Of a stretch of DNA of 64,000 nt, positions 25,738 through 35,890 are shown one piece after another. Position numbers and translations under genes: made by a program. The stretch is from NCBI RefSeq assembly GCF_016909175.1, contig NZ_JAFBFI010000007.1:1-64000 (forward strand). Reading direction: 5' to 3'. Each line of letters opens with the position of its first letter. The first letter of the stretch is position 1. The stretch is from Peribacillus deserti. Lineage in GTDB: Bacteria; Bacillota; Bacilli; Bacillales; DSM-1321. The notes under the pieces are model-generated. The model worked only from the letters and a program-made list of their open reading frames with translations, was not told the DNA's origin and did not search any database.

Positions 25738-28700
25738 TTACCTGTCCACATTAAAATATCTTGCTTCTGGGTGTGATACTACAAAAGCAGAAACAGACGC
25801 TTCAGGCTCCATCATGAAACCATCTGTAAGTGTTATGCCTATTTCTTCTGGCTTTAGCAGCCTGAACAGTTTTTCCTGGTCCTCTAAATTTGGACATGCG
25901 GGATAACCGAATGAATATCTCTGTCCTGTATATTTGGCTGAAAATCTTTCTTTCATAGTCATGTCAATAGAATCTGGTATACCCCATGCGTCTCTCATTA
26001 CATGGTGCATTCTTTCTGCAAATGCTTCCGCGGTTTCAAGCGCAGCTGCCTGGATTGCATGGCTCTTCAGGAAATCTCCATGCTCTTTCCAGCGGGATGC
26101 CCATGATCTTATTTCCTTTCCTGCTGAAACCACAAACATGCCGATATAATCCATTTTTTCTGATTTTACGCTTTTAACATAGTCAGCCAGGCATAAATAA
26201 GGCTGGGACTGCTGACGCGGGAAATCCAGAGTCTCCAGAATTTCGGAATGATTTTCCGGATTGTAAATGTAAACTTTATTTCCTTCGCTTTGAGCAGGAT
26301 AGAACCGGTAGATTCCATTGACTGTATACTCAGGACTTTGTGACATCTTCAGAAGAAGTGAATCAACTAATTCATTCAGGAAGAGCGCCTTCTCTTCTTT
26401 CTTTTTTATCAGCTCATCAACTTTCCCTTTTAATCCGAGATGGTGGCCAATCAACATTTGTTTGTTGATATAGGGAATAATCTGCTTTAGCGGATAGTTT
26501 TTTAGAACATGGCGCTTGAGGTCTCGTGGAACTACTACCGGGTTTTGTGTAGTTACTGCAGACCTTTTTATAGTTGTTTCTTTACGAACAAGGACAGCCG
26601 TCGCAGCACCTCCTGCAGATTGCTGTCGTTTCTCTTTCACCTGTAAAACGAGAGCCTCTCTTTTTTCCTCATCATGAAGGGTATTGGCAAGGCTCAAGCC
26701 ATCCATAGCATCTTTTGCGTACAGCACAGTCCCTTCATATTCCGGAGCAATTTTAAAATCTGTAAATTTCCTCGACAGCGCTGCACCACCAACCATGATC
26801 GGAAGGTTTATGTCTGCCTGTTTAAGGTCCTGGGCAGTGAGCACCATTTGCTGAGCTGACTTAACAAGCAGTCCTGAGAGGCCGATTACAGAAGGAGAGT
26901 GTGTTCTTACCGCATCTATAATCTGCTGGGAAGTCACCTTTATCCCTAAATCCACTACATCATAGCCGTTATTTGTTAAGATAATGTCTACAAGGTTTTT
27001 TCCGATATCGTGAACGTCCCCTTTAACTGTAGCCAGGAGCACTTTACCCTTCACTGATTTTTGAGCGGACTTTTCCATTAATGGCTCAAGGTGTGCTACT
27101 GCTGCTTTCATCGCCTCAGCACTTTGAAGAACTTCAGCGACGATCAGCTGGTTGTCATTGAACAGCCTCCCTACTTCACTCATCCCACTCATTAGCGGAC
27201 CGTTGATAATTTCAAGCGGTTCATCACCTCGGGACAGCACTTCGTTTAAATCTTCTACAAGGCCCTGTTTCGTTCCTTCAATAATGTATTGTGCAAGCCG
27301 CTGTTCAACCGGAAGTTTTTTATTATCTTGTTTTTTTTCAGCCTTCTTATCTCTGTAAAAATCAGTAAACTTTTGAAGAGTTTCTTTAGATGTTTGAAAA
27401 AGAAGCTCTTCAGCCAGTTTAATTTCTTCTTCAGGAATACTTGCAAAGCGTTCAAGTTTTTCGGTATTTACAATAGCATAATCGAGTCCTGCCTTCGTAC
27501 AATGGTACAGGTATACGGCATTTAAAATTTCTCTGCCTCTCGGCGGTAGACCGAAGCTCACGTTGCTGATTCCCAATATGGTCAGCGTTTCAGGAAAAGC
27601 TTCCTTTATTTTCTTAATGCCATTTACTGTTTCTGCTGCTGCCCCGATATACTGTTCATCTCCCGTTCCAACGGGAAAAACTAACGGATCAAAAATAATA
27701 TCGCTTGGCGATAACCCATATTTGCTGACTAAAATATCTAATGTCCTTGCAGCAATCTCAAGCTTCCGCTCGGCATCAACAGCCATTCCTATTTCATCAA
27801 TGGTACCCGCCACAACGGCAGCGCCATATTTATGAACCAATGGGATGACTTTTTCAAACCGTTCTTCCCCATCTTCTAAATTAATAGAATTAATAATTCC
27901 TTTTCCTTGAGAATGCTTAAGAGCCATCTCAATGACCTCTTCATCTGTGGAATCAATCACGAGTGGTACTTTCACTTTTTTGACAACTTCCTGAATAAAT
28001 ACTTCCATATCACCAAGCTCGTCGCCATCAGGATCAGCCAGGCAGATGTCAATTACATGTGCACCTTTTTTTACTTGAGCCCTTGCAATTTCCGAAGCCT
28101 CTTCATAGTGCTTTTCGCGGATCAGCTCTTTGAATTTTCGTGATCCGATTACATTTGTTCTTTCGCCTACAAACAGCGGCCTCATAGACTCATCGTATAT
28201 AAGCGGTTCAATACCAGAAACAGCATGCTGGCCGCCTTCTGCCTTGATTTCTCTTGGTGTGATGTCTTTTAGTGCATCTGCCATTGCCTCAATATGGGCA
28301 GGGGTAGTTCCGCAGCAGCCGCCTGCGATATTAAGCCAGCCCTTTTCAGCAAATTGCTTTACTTTTCCTGCAAGGGAAGAGGGAGATTCATGATAATGAC
28401 CCTCTTCATCCGGGAGGCCCGCATTCGGATAACAGCTGACTGCTGATTTGGAAATAGTGGATAAACTTCGGATATGATCGGTCATAAACTCTGGACCCGT
28501 TGCGCAATTTAATCCAACAGCAGCCGGTTTCATATGTTCACACGAAAGATAAAAAGCTTCAATGGACTGGCCAGCCAGGGTTGTACCCATTGGTTCAATG
28601 GTTCCGGAAATAATAATGGGAAGCTCTCTGCCATTGTCAGCAAACGCTCTTTTAATCCCTAAAAAAGCAGCCTTAACGTTCAGCATATCCTGTGAAGTTT

Positions 28701-29184
28701 CAACAAGAAGAAGATCGACGCCCCCTTTTATGAGCCCCTGTACTTGCTCCTCATAAGACTGAGCTAAAATATCAAAGGTAGTACCGCCCGTAACAGAAAG
28801 AGTTTTCGTTGTCGGCCCTATGGAACCTGCTACAAACCTCGGGAAGTCAGCAGATGTGAATTCATCTGCTGCTTTTCTTGCAATTTGGGCTGATACAAAG
28901 TTTAATTCATAAGCCTTCTGCCCCAGGTTATATTCATCAAGAACAATACTTGTCGCACCGAAGGTATTTGTTTCAATGATATCGGCTCCAGCATCGAGAT
29001 ACGCCTTATGTATTTTTTCTATTGTATGAGGTGAAGTCAACGAAAGGTATTCATTGCAGCCTTCATATTCTTCTCCCCCAAAATCCTCAGCTGATAGGTC
29101 TGCATCTTGAATCATAGTTCCCATCGCCCCATCGAGGATTAATATTTTTTCTTTTAACCGGCTGTTAACATCTTTACTAGTCAT
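25738..29184 (-). CDS. metH: cobalamin-dependent methionine synthase
   Basis: The 1148-aa product has the full four-module layout: homocysteine-binding module (about 1-320; zinc Cys in GLNCATGPE and [10 protein letters not shown]), methyl-tetrahydrofolate pterin-binding module (about 340-600), B12 cap and B12-binding module (about 640-890; cobalt-ligand motif [10 protein letters not shown]), and the S-adenosylmethionine reactivation domain (about 920-1148; [13 protein letters not shown]). It transfers a methyl group from methyl-THF to homocysteine. The start overlaps the end of yitJ by 8 nt, so both are under the SAM riboswitch at 31.1 kb. YitJ can supply the methyl-THF it needs. Confidence 0.97.
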   Translation of the reverse strand: MTSKDVNSRLKEKILILDGAMGTMIQDADLSAEDFGGEEYEGCNEYLSLTSPHTIEKIHKAYLDAGADIIETNTFGATSIVLDEYNLGQKAYELNFVSAQIARKAADEFTSADFPRFVAGSIGPTTKTLSVTGGTTFDILAQSYEEQVQGLIKGGVDLLLVETSQDMLNVKAAFLGIKRAFADNGRELPIIISGTIEPMGTTLAGQSIEAFYLSCEHMKPAAVGLNCATGPEFMTDHIRSLSTISKSAVSCYPNAGLPDEEGHYHESPSSLAGKVKQFAEKGWLNIAGGCCGTTPAHIEAMADALKDITPREIKAEGGQHAVSGIEPLIYDESMRPLFVGERTNVIGSRKFKELIREKHYEEASEIARAQVKKGAHVIDICLADPDGDELGDMEVFIQEVVKKVKVPLVIDSTDEEVIEMALKHSQGKGIINSINLEDGEERFEKVIPLVHKYGAAVVAGTIDEIGMAVDAERKLEIAARTLDILVSKYGLSPSDIIFDPLVFPVGTGDEQYIGAAAETVNGIKKIKEAFPETLTILGISNVSFGLPPRGREILNAVYLYHCTKAGLDYAIVNTEKLERFASIPEEEIKLAEELLFQTSKETLQKFTDFYRDKKAEKKQDNKKLPVEQRLAQYIIEGTKQGLVEDLNEVLSRGDEPLEIINGPLMSGMSEVGRLFNDNQLIVAEVLQSAEAMKAAVAHLEPLMEKSAQKSVKGKVLLATVKGDVHDIGKNLVDIILTNNGYDVVDLGIKVTSQQIIDAVRTHSPSVIGLSGLLVKSAQQMVLTAQDLKQADINLPIMVGGAALSRKFTDFKIAPEYEGTVLYAKDAMDGLSLANTLHDEEKREALVLQVKEKRQQSAGGAATAVLVRKETTIKRSAVTTQNPVVVPRDLKRHVLKNYPLKQIIPYINKQMLIGHHLGLKGKVDELIKKKEEKALFLNELVDSLLLKMSQSPEYTVNGIYRFYPAQSEGNKVYIYNPENHSEILETLDFPRQQSQPYLCLADYVKSVKSEKMDYIGMFVVSAGKEIRSWASRWKEHGDFLKSHAIQAAALETAEAFAERMHHVMRDAWGIPDSIDMTMKERFSAKYTGQRYSFGYPACPNLEDQEKLFRLLKPEEIGITLTDGFMMEPEASVSAFVVSHPEARYFNVDR

Positions 29185-31024
29185 TCACAGTCACCTCTAC
29201 TCTTCTGGATGCATCTATTTTATGCACATGCTTTGTTATTTCGGCAGTTAGCTCAAATCGCAAAAACGGTGTAATTAGATATATTCCATTAAATTTTTCC
29301 ATTGCTTTTTCAGTCAAGGCCTTCGCAATTGCGATTCCTTCTTTAGCTGCCTGCGCAGGATCTCCTCCAGCAGAAGCCATTGCTTTCCGAACAGAATCTG
29401 GAAGTGTAATACCAGGCACTTCATGATGAATAAATTCAGCGTTCCTAGAACTTGTCAGCGGCATAATTCCTAGAAAGATAGGTGTTTTTAAATGTTTGGT
29501 AGCTTCATAAACTTCATCAATCTGGTTTTCAGAATAAATCGGCTGAGTGAGGAAAGATTGCGCACCAAAGGAAATTTTCTTTTCCATTCGTTCTACAGCT
29601 TTGTGTAAATAGCGGACATTAGGATTGAAAGCCGCCGATATATTAAAGTTTGTTTTCTGACCTAATGGCTTCCCTGAATACGACAGACCTTCATTAAACT
29701 GCTTAATTAAGGCTATTAAATCGAAAGAAGAAAGGTCATATACAGATGTTGCGCCGGGGAAATCCCCGATTTTTGATGGATCTCCTGTAACAACGAGCAC
29801 TTCATTTAATCCGAGTGTGGATAAACCCATTAAGTGTGACTGCAGGCCGATTAAGTTTCTGTCTCTGCAGGTAAGATGAATCATTGGATTAATATTGCTT
29901 TTCTCTTTTAAAAGAGATCCTAAAGAGATATTGCTGATTCTAGGTGTAGCAAGTGAGTTATCTGCCAGCGTAACAGAGTCAGCACCCGCCTTCCTCAGTG
30001 CTTCTGCACCCTCCATAAATTTAGCAATGCCCAGTTTTTTTGGTGGATCAAGCTCAACCAAAATTGTCCGTTTTTCTAATGCCTGCTTGCTGAGTGATTG
30101 TTCAGGCTTGCGGTCTTGAAGCTCATTCACCTCAATTTTTCTATATTTGACTTTTTTCTTAACTATTGGCTCCAGCCCTTCGACAGCCTTCTTGACGCTT
30201 TGTATATGAAGAGGGGTCGTCCCGCAGCAGCCTCCGATAATTCTGGCACCCTCTAATCTTAATTCCAGGGCCTTTTGGCCGAAATAATCAGGATTTGCCT
30301 GATATACCAATTTCCCATCTTCAAAATCCGGCAGGCTCGCATTTGGATACACGGCTAAAAAAGAACGATCCGGAATCGGAACTTCCTCTAAGGAACTCAG
30401 CATATGATGCGGGCCAAGACGACAGTTCACACCCACTACATCCGCACCGGCATCTTGCAGCCGTAGCAAGGCTTCCCCTAAATGCATTCCATTTTGCAAA
30501 TACCCAATTTCATGCAGAGAAACATTAGAAATAATCGGCAAAGCGGTTTCTCTCTTGGCGATCGTAAGGACGGCATGTAGCTCTTCAAAGTCATAATAAG
30601 TTTCAAGCAATATCCCATCAGGATTCTCCATCAGAAGACTATATAGCTGTTCACGAAAGCCCCGTTTAATTTCATCAAGGCTTAAGTCCGATTTTCGAAA
30701 GCTTCTAGTGGCACCTATCGTTCCGAATACAAAGGTATTTTCCTTTGCAGCTTTCCTCGTTATTTGAATCCCTTTTCTATTAATTCTGCTTACCTCGTCT
30801 TCAAGGCCGTATCTCTTTAGTTTAAAATAATTGGCACCATATGTATTGGACTGCAGAATATCTGCTCCAGCTTTGACATATGCTTCATGAATCCTTTCAA
30901 CCTGTTCGGGATTCAGGATATTTAATTCCTCATAGCAGGCGTCAATTCCGTGTGAATATAACTGCGTCCCCATCGCCCCTTCGCCAACGAGGATTCTTTT
31001 TTGTATTTCCTCTTTAAAATTCAT
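29177..31024 (-). CDS. yitJ: bifunctional homocysteine S-methyltransferase / methylenetetrahydrofolate reductase
   Basis: The 615-aa fusion has an N-terminal homocysteine methyltransferase (about 1-300; [28 protein letters not shown] zinc Cys pair) and a C-terminal MTHFR (about 310-610; [31 protein letters not shown]). ATG 31024 is chosen because TGGAGGCAG lies 7 nt upstream; the frame extends to 31054 without a site. The reductase makes 5-methyl-THF for MetH, encoded immediately downstream. It is the first gene after the S-box leader. Confidence 0.95.
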   Translation of the reverse strand: MNFKEEIQKRILVGEGAMGTQLYSHGIDACYEELNILNPEQVERIHEAYVKAGADILQSNTYGANYFKLKRYGLEDEVSRINRKGIQITRKAAKENTFVFGTIGATRSFRKSDLSLDEIKRGFREQLYSLLMENPDGILLETYYDFEELHAVLTIAKRETALPIISNVSLHEIGYLQNGMHLGEALLRLQDAGADVVGVNCRLGPHHMLSSLEEVPIPDRSFLAVYPNASLPDFEDGKLVYQANPDYFGQKALELRLEGARIIGGCCGTTPLHIQSVKKAVEGLEPIVKKKVKYRKIEVNELQDRKPEQSLSKQALEKRTILVELDPPKKLGIAKFMEGAEALRKAGADSVTLADNSLATPRISNISLGSLLKEKSNINPMIHLTCRDRNLIGLQSHLMGLSTLGLNEVLVVTGDPSKIGDFPGATSVYDLSSFDLIALIKQFNEGLSYSGKPLGQKTNFNISAAFNPNVRYLHKAVERMEKKISFGAQSFLTQPIYSENQIDEVYEATKHLKTPIFLGIMPLTSSRNAEFIHHEVPGITLPDSVRKAMASAGGDPAQAAKEGIAIAKALTEKAMEKFNGIYLITPFLRFELTAEITKHVHKIDASRRVEVTVND

Positions 31025-31070
31025 TTTATCTGCCTCCATTTGATGGAGATGCACCAGACCTAAGCGGAAT

Positions 31071-31212
31071 AAAAAAAGCCTTCTATAAGAAGAAGGCTTT
31101 TCACCAAGGCATCTCCTTATCTTCCAAGCATAAGCTTGCTGGATTTAGCACCATGCCTAATGGCTGGTTGCTGAGGTTTCTACGGGCCAGTCCCTCCACC
31201 TCTCTGGATAAG
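31071..31212 (-). promoter_or_regulatory. SAM-I (S-box) riboswitch of yitJ-metH
   Basis: On the minus strand P1 begins CTTATC (near 31212) and closes with GATAAG (near 31116). Between them lie the hallmark AGAGaGGTGGAGGGACTGGC, GAAACCTCAGCAACC, and ATGGTGCTAAATCC. A terminator (AGCCTTCTTCTTATAGAAGGCT then T7) occupies 31071-31101. SAM binding should favour termination and switch off yitJ-metH. Confidence 0.95.
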
Positions 31213-31375
31213 ATGTTATATTTTTTTCGCTAAAGCCCTGGGAACGTTGCGTCCGGCAGCACCAGCAGAAGCGATACATCCAATGTTATCACTGAAGTTT
31301 CAAACTATTCAAAAATCTTATTATCTTAATTTACATTAATTCCTGCCTTTTATCAAGGCAAATCATGTATGAATT
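31213..31375. other. region upstream of the S-box, possible 3' gene scrap
   Basis: It should hold the riboswitch promoter; a minus-strand start-less frame reads SAGAAGRNVPRALAKKI before a stop near the aptamer. It is not recognised and could be chance. Confidence 0.25.
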
Positions 31376-32143
31376 TTATTTTTTTGGACTGCCAGGTTTC
31401 ACAATAGCCGGAGCGGGGGTTTTCCCTCCATCTTCACTATAGTAATCAGGAACATCTCCAGGTACAAATATCCCTCCCAAGCTGATTTGCTGCTCGACAA
31501 GCATTTTCTCTGAATAAGAAGGAATAACGATTTGAACATTAATTTTAAAATGAGCAAACAGCTCCAGGTACGTATTATTTATCCCGGCATCCGTAAATTT
31601 AGTCTTAAAATCTGGCTCTACATTGCCGATTAACGACATTCTCACCGGAATTTTCGGGCCAAGATTGGCAAGCAAAGAATTGTGGGTAACCACGCCTAAA
31701 GGAATATGGTAAACCAAGGATTTAAACTGATCGGAATCCACTTTATCTGATTGTCCTTCATAGAACTGCTGATCCTCGTTAATCCCCAGTTTCCTCTGAA
31801 TATCTTTCGTTGTAGAGGACCGTATACTGTTATAAATTTTCGGATTAAAGCTGAAGGCTGGTGTTTTACCCTCATCCTTGAAATGGACTATTATAAGGTC
31901 TTCCATATCATGCTCTGCGATATTTTCATCGATTGATTCATTTATCACTTCAGATGAAACTCTCTTAATCTCGCTTTTGGCAATGTTTATAATAATCGGT
32001 TCTATCGCTCTGTCAATCAGAATAATGGAAAATAGACAAGAGCATATGAAGAGAATAAACGAATATAAAAATACAAGCCGTGCAGGCAGAGGTCCTTTAC
32101 CTCTAAGAAAGGTAAGTTTGCTTTTGTAATTCTTTCTGTACAT
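31376..32143 (-). CDS. yunB: sporulation protein YunB
   Basis: The 255-aa product has a short basic N-terminus, one membrane helix at about residues 22-44 (LVFLYSFILFICSCLFSIIL) and a long extracytoplasmic domain with SLIGNVEPDFKTKFTDAGIN and the tail IFVPGDVPDYY. YunB is required for normal spore formation in B. subtilis and is made in the mother cell under sigma-E; its biochemical role is unknown. ATG 32143 has AAAGGAGG 6-7 nt upstream. The C-terminus ends in a Pro/Lys tail (KPGSPKK). Confidence 0.93.
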   Translation of the reverse strand: MYRKNYKSKLTFLRGKGPLPARLVFLYSFILFICSCLFSIILIDRAIEPIIINIAKSEIKRVSSEVINESIDENIAEHDMEDLIIVHFKDEGKTPAFSFNPKIYNSIRSSTTKDIQRKLGINEDQQFYEGQSDKVDSDQFKSLVYHIPLGVVTHNSLLANLGPKIPVRMSLIGNVEPDFKTKFTDAGINNTYLELFAHFKINVQIVIPSYSEKMLVEQQISLGGIFVPGDVPDYYSEDGGKTPAPAIVKPGSPKK

Positions 32144-32214
32144 ATAAAACCTCCTTTCCACTATACCTATGCTAGTACTGTCAGCGGTAGTATAGTTTCA
32201 GAGGTTTTTCATCT

Positions 32215-32853
32215 TTACAGAATTCTTTTTTGGAGCTTATTTCTCCATTCATCCGAGAGCCCTTCAGCCTCTAGAACTGTTCTTGCCCCTTGTTCTCCGT
32301 CACGATCCTGGAACATCACTAAGTTCGCATACAGAACGGAAACGGTCTCCTGCTTTCGCTCAAGCAAAACAACCTCTGACCCTTTTTCAACTATTCCTGC
32401 CTTTAATACCCTGGCAAAATAGCCGGTATATCCGGTGTCCAACAGCTTTTTCAGAAAATTAGGCTGGTTGTTCTGCATCGATACCGTAGCACAGGGAATT
32501 CTGCCCTCACAAATCTGAACAACCGCATCCCCCATGCTTATCACATCTCCTATATACATATCATCCTCAAGCATACCTGACACCGTAGCATTTTCCCCAA
32601 AAGCAGGCAGAGATAATGCTTGCTCAAACATCTTTTCCCAGTAAGAATAGTGCTCAAACGGATAAAAACATACAGCCCGATCCGGGCCGCCATGATGTTT
32701 TAAATTAGCCTGTCCATCCCCCGAAAAACCTTCAACCCTTAATTCCGCGAAGTCCTGGGCTTCTTTGCCGATCGCCGTTTTCATTACATAGTCACTAAAT
32801 TTTCTTATCTGAGGTCTGCCAGTATGGAGAGAAATAATGTTTTTACTGTTCAA
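32215..32853 (-). CDS. MOSC domain protein (YiiM-like)
   Basis: The 212-aa product from TTG 32853 (CGGAGTG upstream) has a MOSC domain: GFSGDGQANLKHHGGPDRAV, then FGENATVSG, and the conserved Cys in GRIPCATVSMQN. A C-terminal three-alpha-like segment follows (about 165-212). MOSC proteins bind molybdenum cofactor and related proteins reduce N-hydroxylated bases; the exact substrate is not known here. It is a single gene. Confidence 0.9.
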   Translation of the reverse strand: MNSKNIISLHTGRPQIRKFSDYVMKTAIGKEAQDFAELRVEGFSGDGQANLKHHGGPDRAVCFYPFEHYSYWEKMFEQALSLPAFGENATVSGMLEDDMYIGDVISMGDAVVQICEGRIPCATVSMQNNQPNFLKKLLDTGYTGYFARVLKAGIVEKGSEVVLLERKQETVSVLYANLVMFQDRDGEQGARTVLEAEGLSDEWRNKLQKRIL

Positions 32854-33138
32854 CTTTTACACTCCGATCAGGTTTTTATCATATTATAACGCGGCCAGGG
32901 TGTTAGTGGTAAATAAAGGGAGGTCTGACATAGAAGAATTGGTAAAATATCATTCAATGTTAGTAAATATATAGGTTTTGGGCTTTATCGGCGTTAGGGA
33001 GCAATCTTATCAACTGCGGAATATATGAAACCTGCACAATCCGAGACGGTTCATATTTTTTAAATTTTGGCTCATTTATTCTGAAAAACTGCTCATAAAT
33101 ATCATATCTCTATATTTATCTAACAAAATAGCATTGGC
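32854..33138. other. intergenic region, nothing supported
   Basis: AT-rich sequence with no ribosome-site-backed ORF. Confidence 0.4.
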
Positions 33139-33212
33139 GCAATTATTTTGTTATATAATGCAATTATTTTTTTATATGAGGCAATTATTTTTTTATACGA
33201 TACAATTATTCT
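33139..33212 (+). repeat. 21-bp tandem repeat, three copies plus a partial
   Basis: GCAATTATTTTGTTATATAAT (33139-33159, 21 bp) is followed by two more copies differing at 3-6 positions (33160-33180, 33181-33201) and a half copy to 33212. The conserved core is GCAATTATTTTTTTATA. It lies in an intergenic region 83 nt before an orphan promoter. Confidence 0.8.
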
Positions 33213-33294
33213 GCATTCCGGTACATGTAGATTACTTTTTTTGCCACGGTATCCGCAGCTTCCAGCTCTTTAAAACTAAATAAGATGCAATTTC

Positions 33295-33323
33295 TTGTAT
33301 TATTTTAAGGGTTATGCTAGAAT
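33295..33323 (+). promoter_or_regulatory. orphan sigma-A-type promoter
   Basis: TTGTAT (33295-33300) and TAGAAT (33318-33323) are separated by exactly 17 nt, with a TATGC just before the -10. No ORF follows before the terminator at 33397. Confidence 0.5.
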
Positions 33324-33329
33324 CAACTC

Positions 33330-33424
33330 ACAATATGTAGTCTGAATATTTAAAAATCGGCCTATATATTGATTAACCTAGGTAAAACTCCTCAATGATC
33401 GCTCCTTACGAGCGATTTTTTTAT
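33330..33424 (+). ncRNA. candidate small RNA, about 95 nt
   Basis: A promoter-like sequence at 33295-33323 is followed about 75 nt later by an intrinsic terminator (ATCGCTC-cttac-GAGCGAT, 33397-33415, then T7). No start codon with a ribosome site is seen between. The family is not recognised; the call rests only on the promoter-terminator pair in a gene-free region. Confidence 0.4.
33397..33424 (+). terminator. rho-independent terminator of the candidate small RNA
   Basis: Seven-base-pair stem ATCGCTC/GAGCGAT followed by seven T residues. Confidence 0.85.
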
Positions 33425-33689
33425 GCGGAAAAAAACTGACACTTTGCATGTATAGGGGTCCGCTTTTATAGGTTCTCCTCATATTAACAGTAATGATAGG
33501 CTGACAACATTACAAAAATTGTGGAGAGTTGTTAGTTTTTTATAAGACAATAATTATGTCAAACTATACGTCGATCAGCGTCTGCTTGTTTATGAAATAT
33601 TCATGCCCGGGAAAAGGTAAAAGATTTATTAAGTTATAAGAAGAAAGCTGCTTCATAACTGCTCATGCAATTATATTTATAATCTATAT
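33425..33689. other. intergenic region, nothing supported
   Basis: No gene, repeat or clear hairpin is seen. Confidence 0.4.
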
Positions 33690-34088
33690 CTATACTGACT
33701 TCTCATTGATTAAGTCTGTACCATAAGAGTTGTCGATTGCACAAAGCCATTCACCTTGTGGATTTTTCTTAAAGACATATGTTGCCCTTCGATCCATAGA
33801 ATAGTCCGATTGCTTTTTATCGGCATCAAGCAGAGTCTGGGAAATAACTAACGCAATGTCTCCAGCTTCTAAAATAAGCATTTCTCCCTGTGTTGGTACA
33901 AGACTATTATTGAAATATTTTGCAATAGCAATAAATGCTTTTTTGATTTCTTCTTTACCTCGTGCAATCATTCCAGGCTTTACAACTAAAATTGCATCAT
34001 CAGTATAGTAATTTATCAGTGCATCAAAATCTTCCCGCTTTATTGCATTGTCACACTTCTTGATAACCTCTTTTAATTCGTGTTCCAT
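33690..34088 (-). CDS. SnoaL/NTF2-like domain protein
   Basis: The 132-aa product has an NTF2-like cone fold pattern ([60 protein letters not shown]), matching the SnoaL/DUF4440 group. Members are small enzymes or ligand-binding proteins of varied function. A GGGAGGGG ribosome site precedes the ATG. It is a single gene in a gene-poor stretch. Confidence 0.8.
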   Translation of the reverse strand: MEHELKEVIKKCDNAIKREDFDALINYYTDDAILVVKPGMIARGKEEIKKAFIAIAKYFNNSLVPTQGEMLILEAGDIALVISQTLLDADKKQSDYSMDRRATYVFKKNPQGEWLCAIDNSYGTDLINEKSV

Positions 34089-34263
34089 GATTTACCCCTC
34101 CCAATATATAAATATCTATATTCTCTTAATTTCACAAAATGCACTTTAATGTATGGTTGAACTTTATTGGCAATTTTTTTTACAATCCGGCACCGTTAGT
34201 TAGTTCAATAAAGCCTATTACTTAGTGCAAAATTTATAAATAGAAGAAGCTTTTTAATAAAGA

Positions 34264-34293
34264 AAAAGACGTGTATCCATTCACACGTCTTTT
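34264..34293 (-). terminator. terminator, probably of the MetI/MetC-like gene
   Basis: AAAAGACGTGT pairs with CACGTCTTTT; on the minus strand TTTTTCTTT follows. It lies about 140 nt after the 34432 stop with no gene between. Confidence 0.7.
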
Positions 34294-34431
34294 CTAATGT
34301 CGAAATTATCATCTAAAAACGGAACTCTTTATATAATGGCAGCATATTTTCTCTTGAATCCCGTTTGAGTGCTCTCTATGAGCTGCCGTCACTCGAAACA
34401 ATAACAATGAGTTCCACCTAAAAATAATCCT

Positions 34432-35601
34432 TCAAGTTCTCACTGCTTCTATATTTGCTGGTACTTCAAGGACCGTTCTTAAGTCATCAATCAGGTCATC
34501 TGCATTTTCGATTCCGACTGAGAGTCGTAGAAGCTTATCGGTAATTCCTCTGGATTCGCGGATTTCCGCAGGAATATCTGCGTGAGTCTGTGTAACCGGG
34601 TATGTTATTAAGCTTTCTACTCCGCCAAGGCTTTCTGCGAAGCTGATTACCTGCAAGTTTTTTAGAATCATAGGGACTAGCTTTGTATTCTTTACTGTAA
34701 AGGAAAGCATAGCGCCATATCCGCTGGCCTGCCTTGAAGAGATTTCATATTGCGGATGATCTTTCAGGCCTGGATAGTATACCTGCTCTATAGATGGATG
34801 CTCTGAAAGCCACTCGGCAATTTTTTGAGTGTTCTCCTGCTGCCGTTCAAGCCTGATTGCAAGGGTCTTTAATCCTCTTAGTATGAGCCAGGAATCCTGA
34901 GGTCCTAAAATGGCTCCTGCACCGTTATGAATTTTTGCCATTTTTTCTGAAAGCTCTTGAGAAGCTGTTACGACCAGCCCAGCTACTGCATCATTGTGCC
35001 CTCCAAGGTACTTTGTAGCACTGTGCATAACGATATCGGCACCAAATGAGATGGGCTGCTGTAAATATGGCGTCATAAATGTATTATCTACTATGGAAAT
35101 TAACCCATTCTTATTGGCAATTCTTAATGTTTGCTCAAGATCCGTAACTTTCATAAGCGGATTAGTGGGCGTTTCAATAAAAATGCCTTTACTTGAACTG
35201 GTTATGGCTTCCGAGATAGCGTCAGATGAAGATGTATCAATATACGAAGCTGATATTCCGTAATGGCTGAACACTTCTTCGAGCAGGCGGTAAGTTCCTC
35301 CGTATAAATCATCAGAAACGATTAAATGATCTCCTGGTTTAAACAAGAAGAGTATAGATGTGATCGCTGCCATACCGGAAGAGAAGGCAAATCCTCGGTG
35401 TCCCCCTTCAAGCTTAGCGATCGCCTCCTCAAGGGCTGATCGGGTCGGATTAGCCGTTCTTGAGTAATCAAAGCCTGTACTTTTCCCAAGTTCCGGATGG
35501 CTGAAGGTCGCACTCTGGTATATAGGTGTACTGATCGATCCAGTAGTAGGATCCTTTTGAAGTCCTGATCTTACAAGTAAAGTTTCAATTTTCAATCCCA
35601 T
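34432..35601 (-). CDS. transsulfuration PLP enzyme (MetI/MetC-like)
   Basis: The 389-aa Cys/Met-metabolism PLP enzyme has the PLP Lys in MHSATKYLGGHND (about residue 200), the phosphate-binding FAFSSGMAAI, and ETPTNPLMKVTD. Its N-terminus (ETLLVRSGLQKDPTTGSIST) resembles B. subtilis MetC (cystathionine beta-lyase), while DLYGGTYRL, DIVMHSATKYLGGHND and FAESLGGVESLITYP resemble MetI (cystathionine gamma-synthase). It either makes or cleaves cystathionine in methionine synthesis. A SAM riboswitch lies upstream, and no partner metC/metI gene follows. Confidence 0.88.
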   Translation of the reverse strand: MGLKIETLLVRSGLQKDPTTGSISTPIYQSATFSHPELGKSTGFDYSRTANPTRSALEEAIAKLEGGHRGFAFSSGMAAITSILFLFKPGDHLIVSDDLYGGTYRLLEEVFSHYGISASYIDTSSSDAISEAITSSSKGIFIETPTNPLMKVTDLEQTLRIANKNGLISIVDNTFMTPYLQQPISFGADIVMHSATKYLGGHNDAVAGLVVTASQELSEKMAKIHNGAGAILGPQDSWLILRGLKTLAIRLERQQENTQKIAEWLSEHPSIEQVYYPGLKDHPQYEISSRQASGYGAMLSFTVKNTKLVPMILKNLQVISFAESLGGVESLITYPVTQTHADIPAEIRESRGITDKLLRLSVGIENADDLIDDLRTVLEVPANIEAVRT

Positions 35602-35642
35602 TCATCTCTCTTTCTAATCTTTTCTGGCTGCATTCCATAAAT

Positions 35643-35800
35643 AAAAGCGTCCTTCAGAGAAGAACGCTTTTGGTTGAATACAATAGCATTTTTCTCTCAT
35701 CGGCTAAATAACGATTTACTGGCATTAGCACCGTTCAAGCAAAATGCTTGATGGTTGCCGGGCTTCATCGGGCCAGTCCCTCCACCACTCTTGATAAGAG
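35643..35800 (-). promoter_or_regulatory. SAM-I (S-box) riboswitch
   Basis: On the minus strand the leader starts CTCTTATCAAGAGTGGTGGA (near 35800), with GGGACTGGCCC, AAGCCCGGCAACC, ACGGTGCTAATGCC, and the closing GATGAGAG (near 35694). A terminator (AAAGCGTTCTTCT/GGACGCTTT then ATTT) lies at 35643-35672. It controls the MetI/MetC-like gene by SAM-dependent termination. Confidence 0.95.
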
Positions 35801-35890
35801 TTTTATTTTGTTTTGGTTGCTTGAGGAAAATAATAACCCTCCATAATAAAATTGTCAATATTTTTGAAATAGTTTTACTACACCCAATCG

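Noticed and set aside
26674-30528. Many plus-strand ORFs of 60-130 codons opposite metH and yitJ
   Set aside because: Shadows of the long intact coding frames on the other strand.
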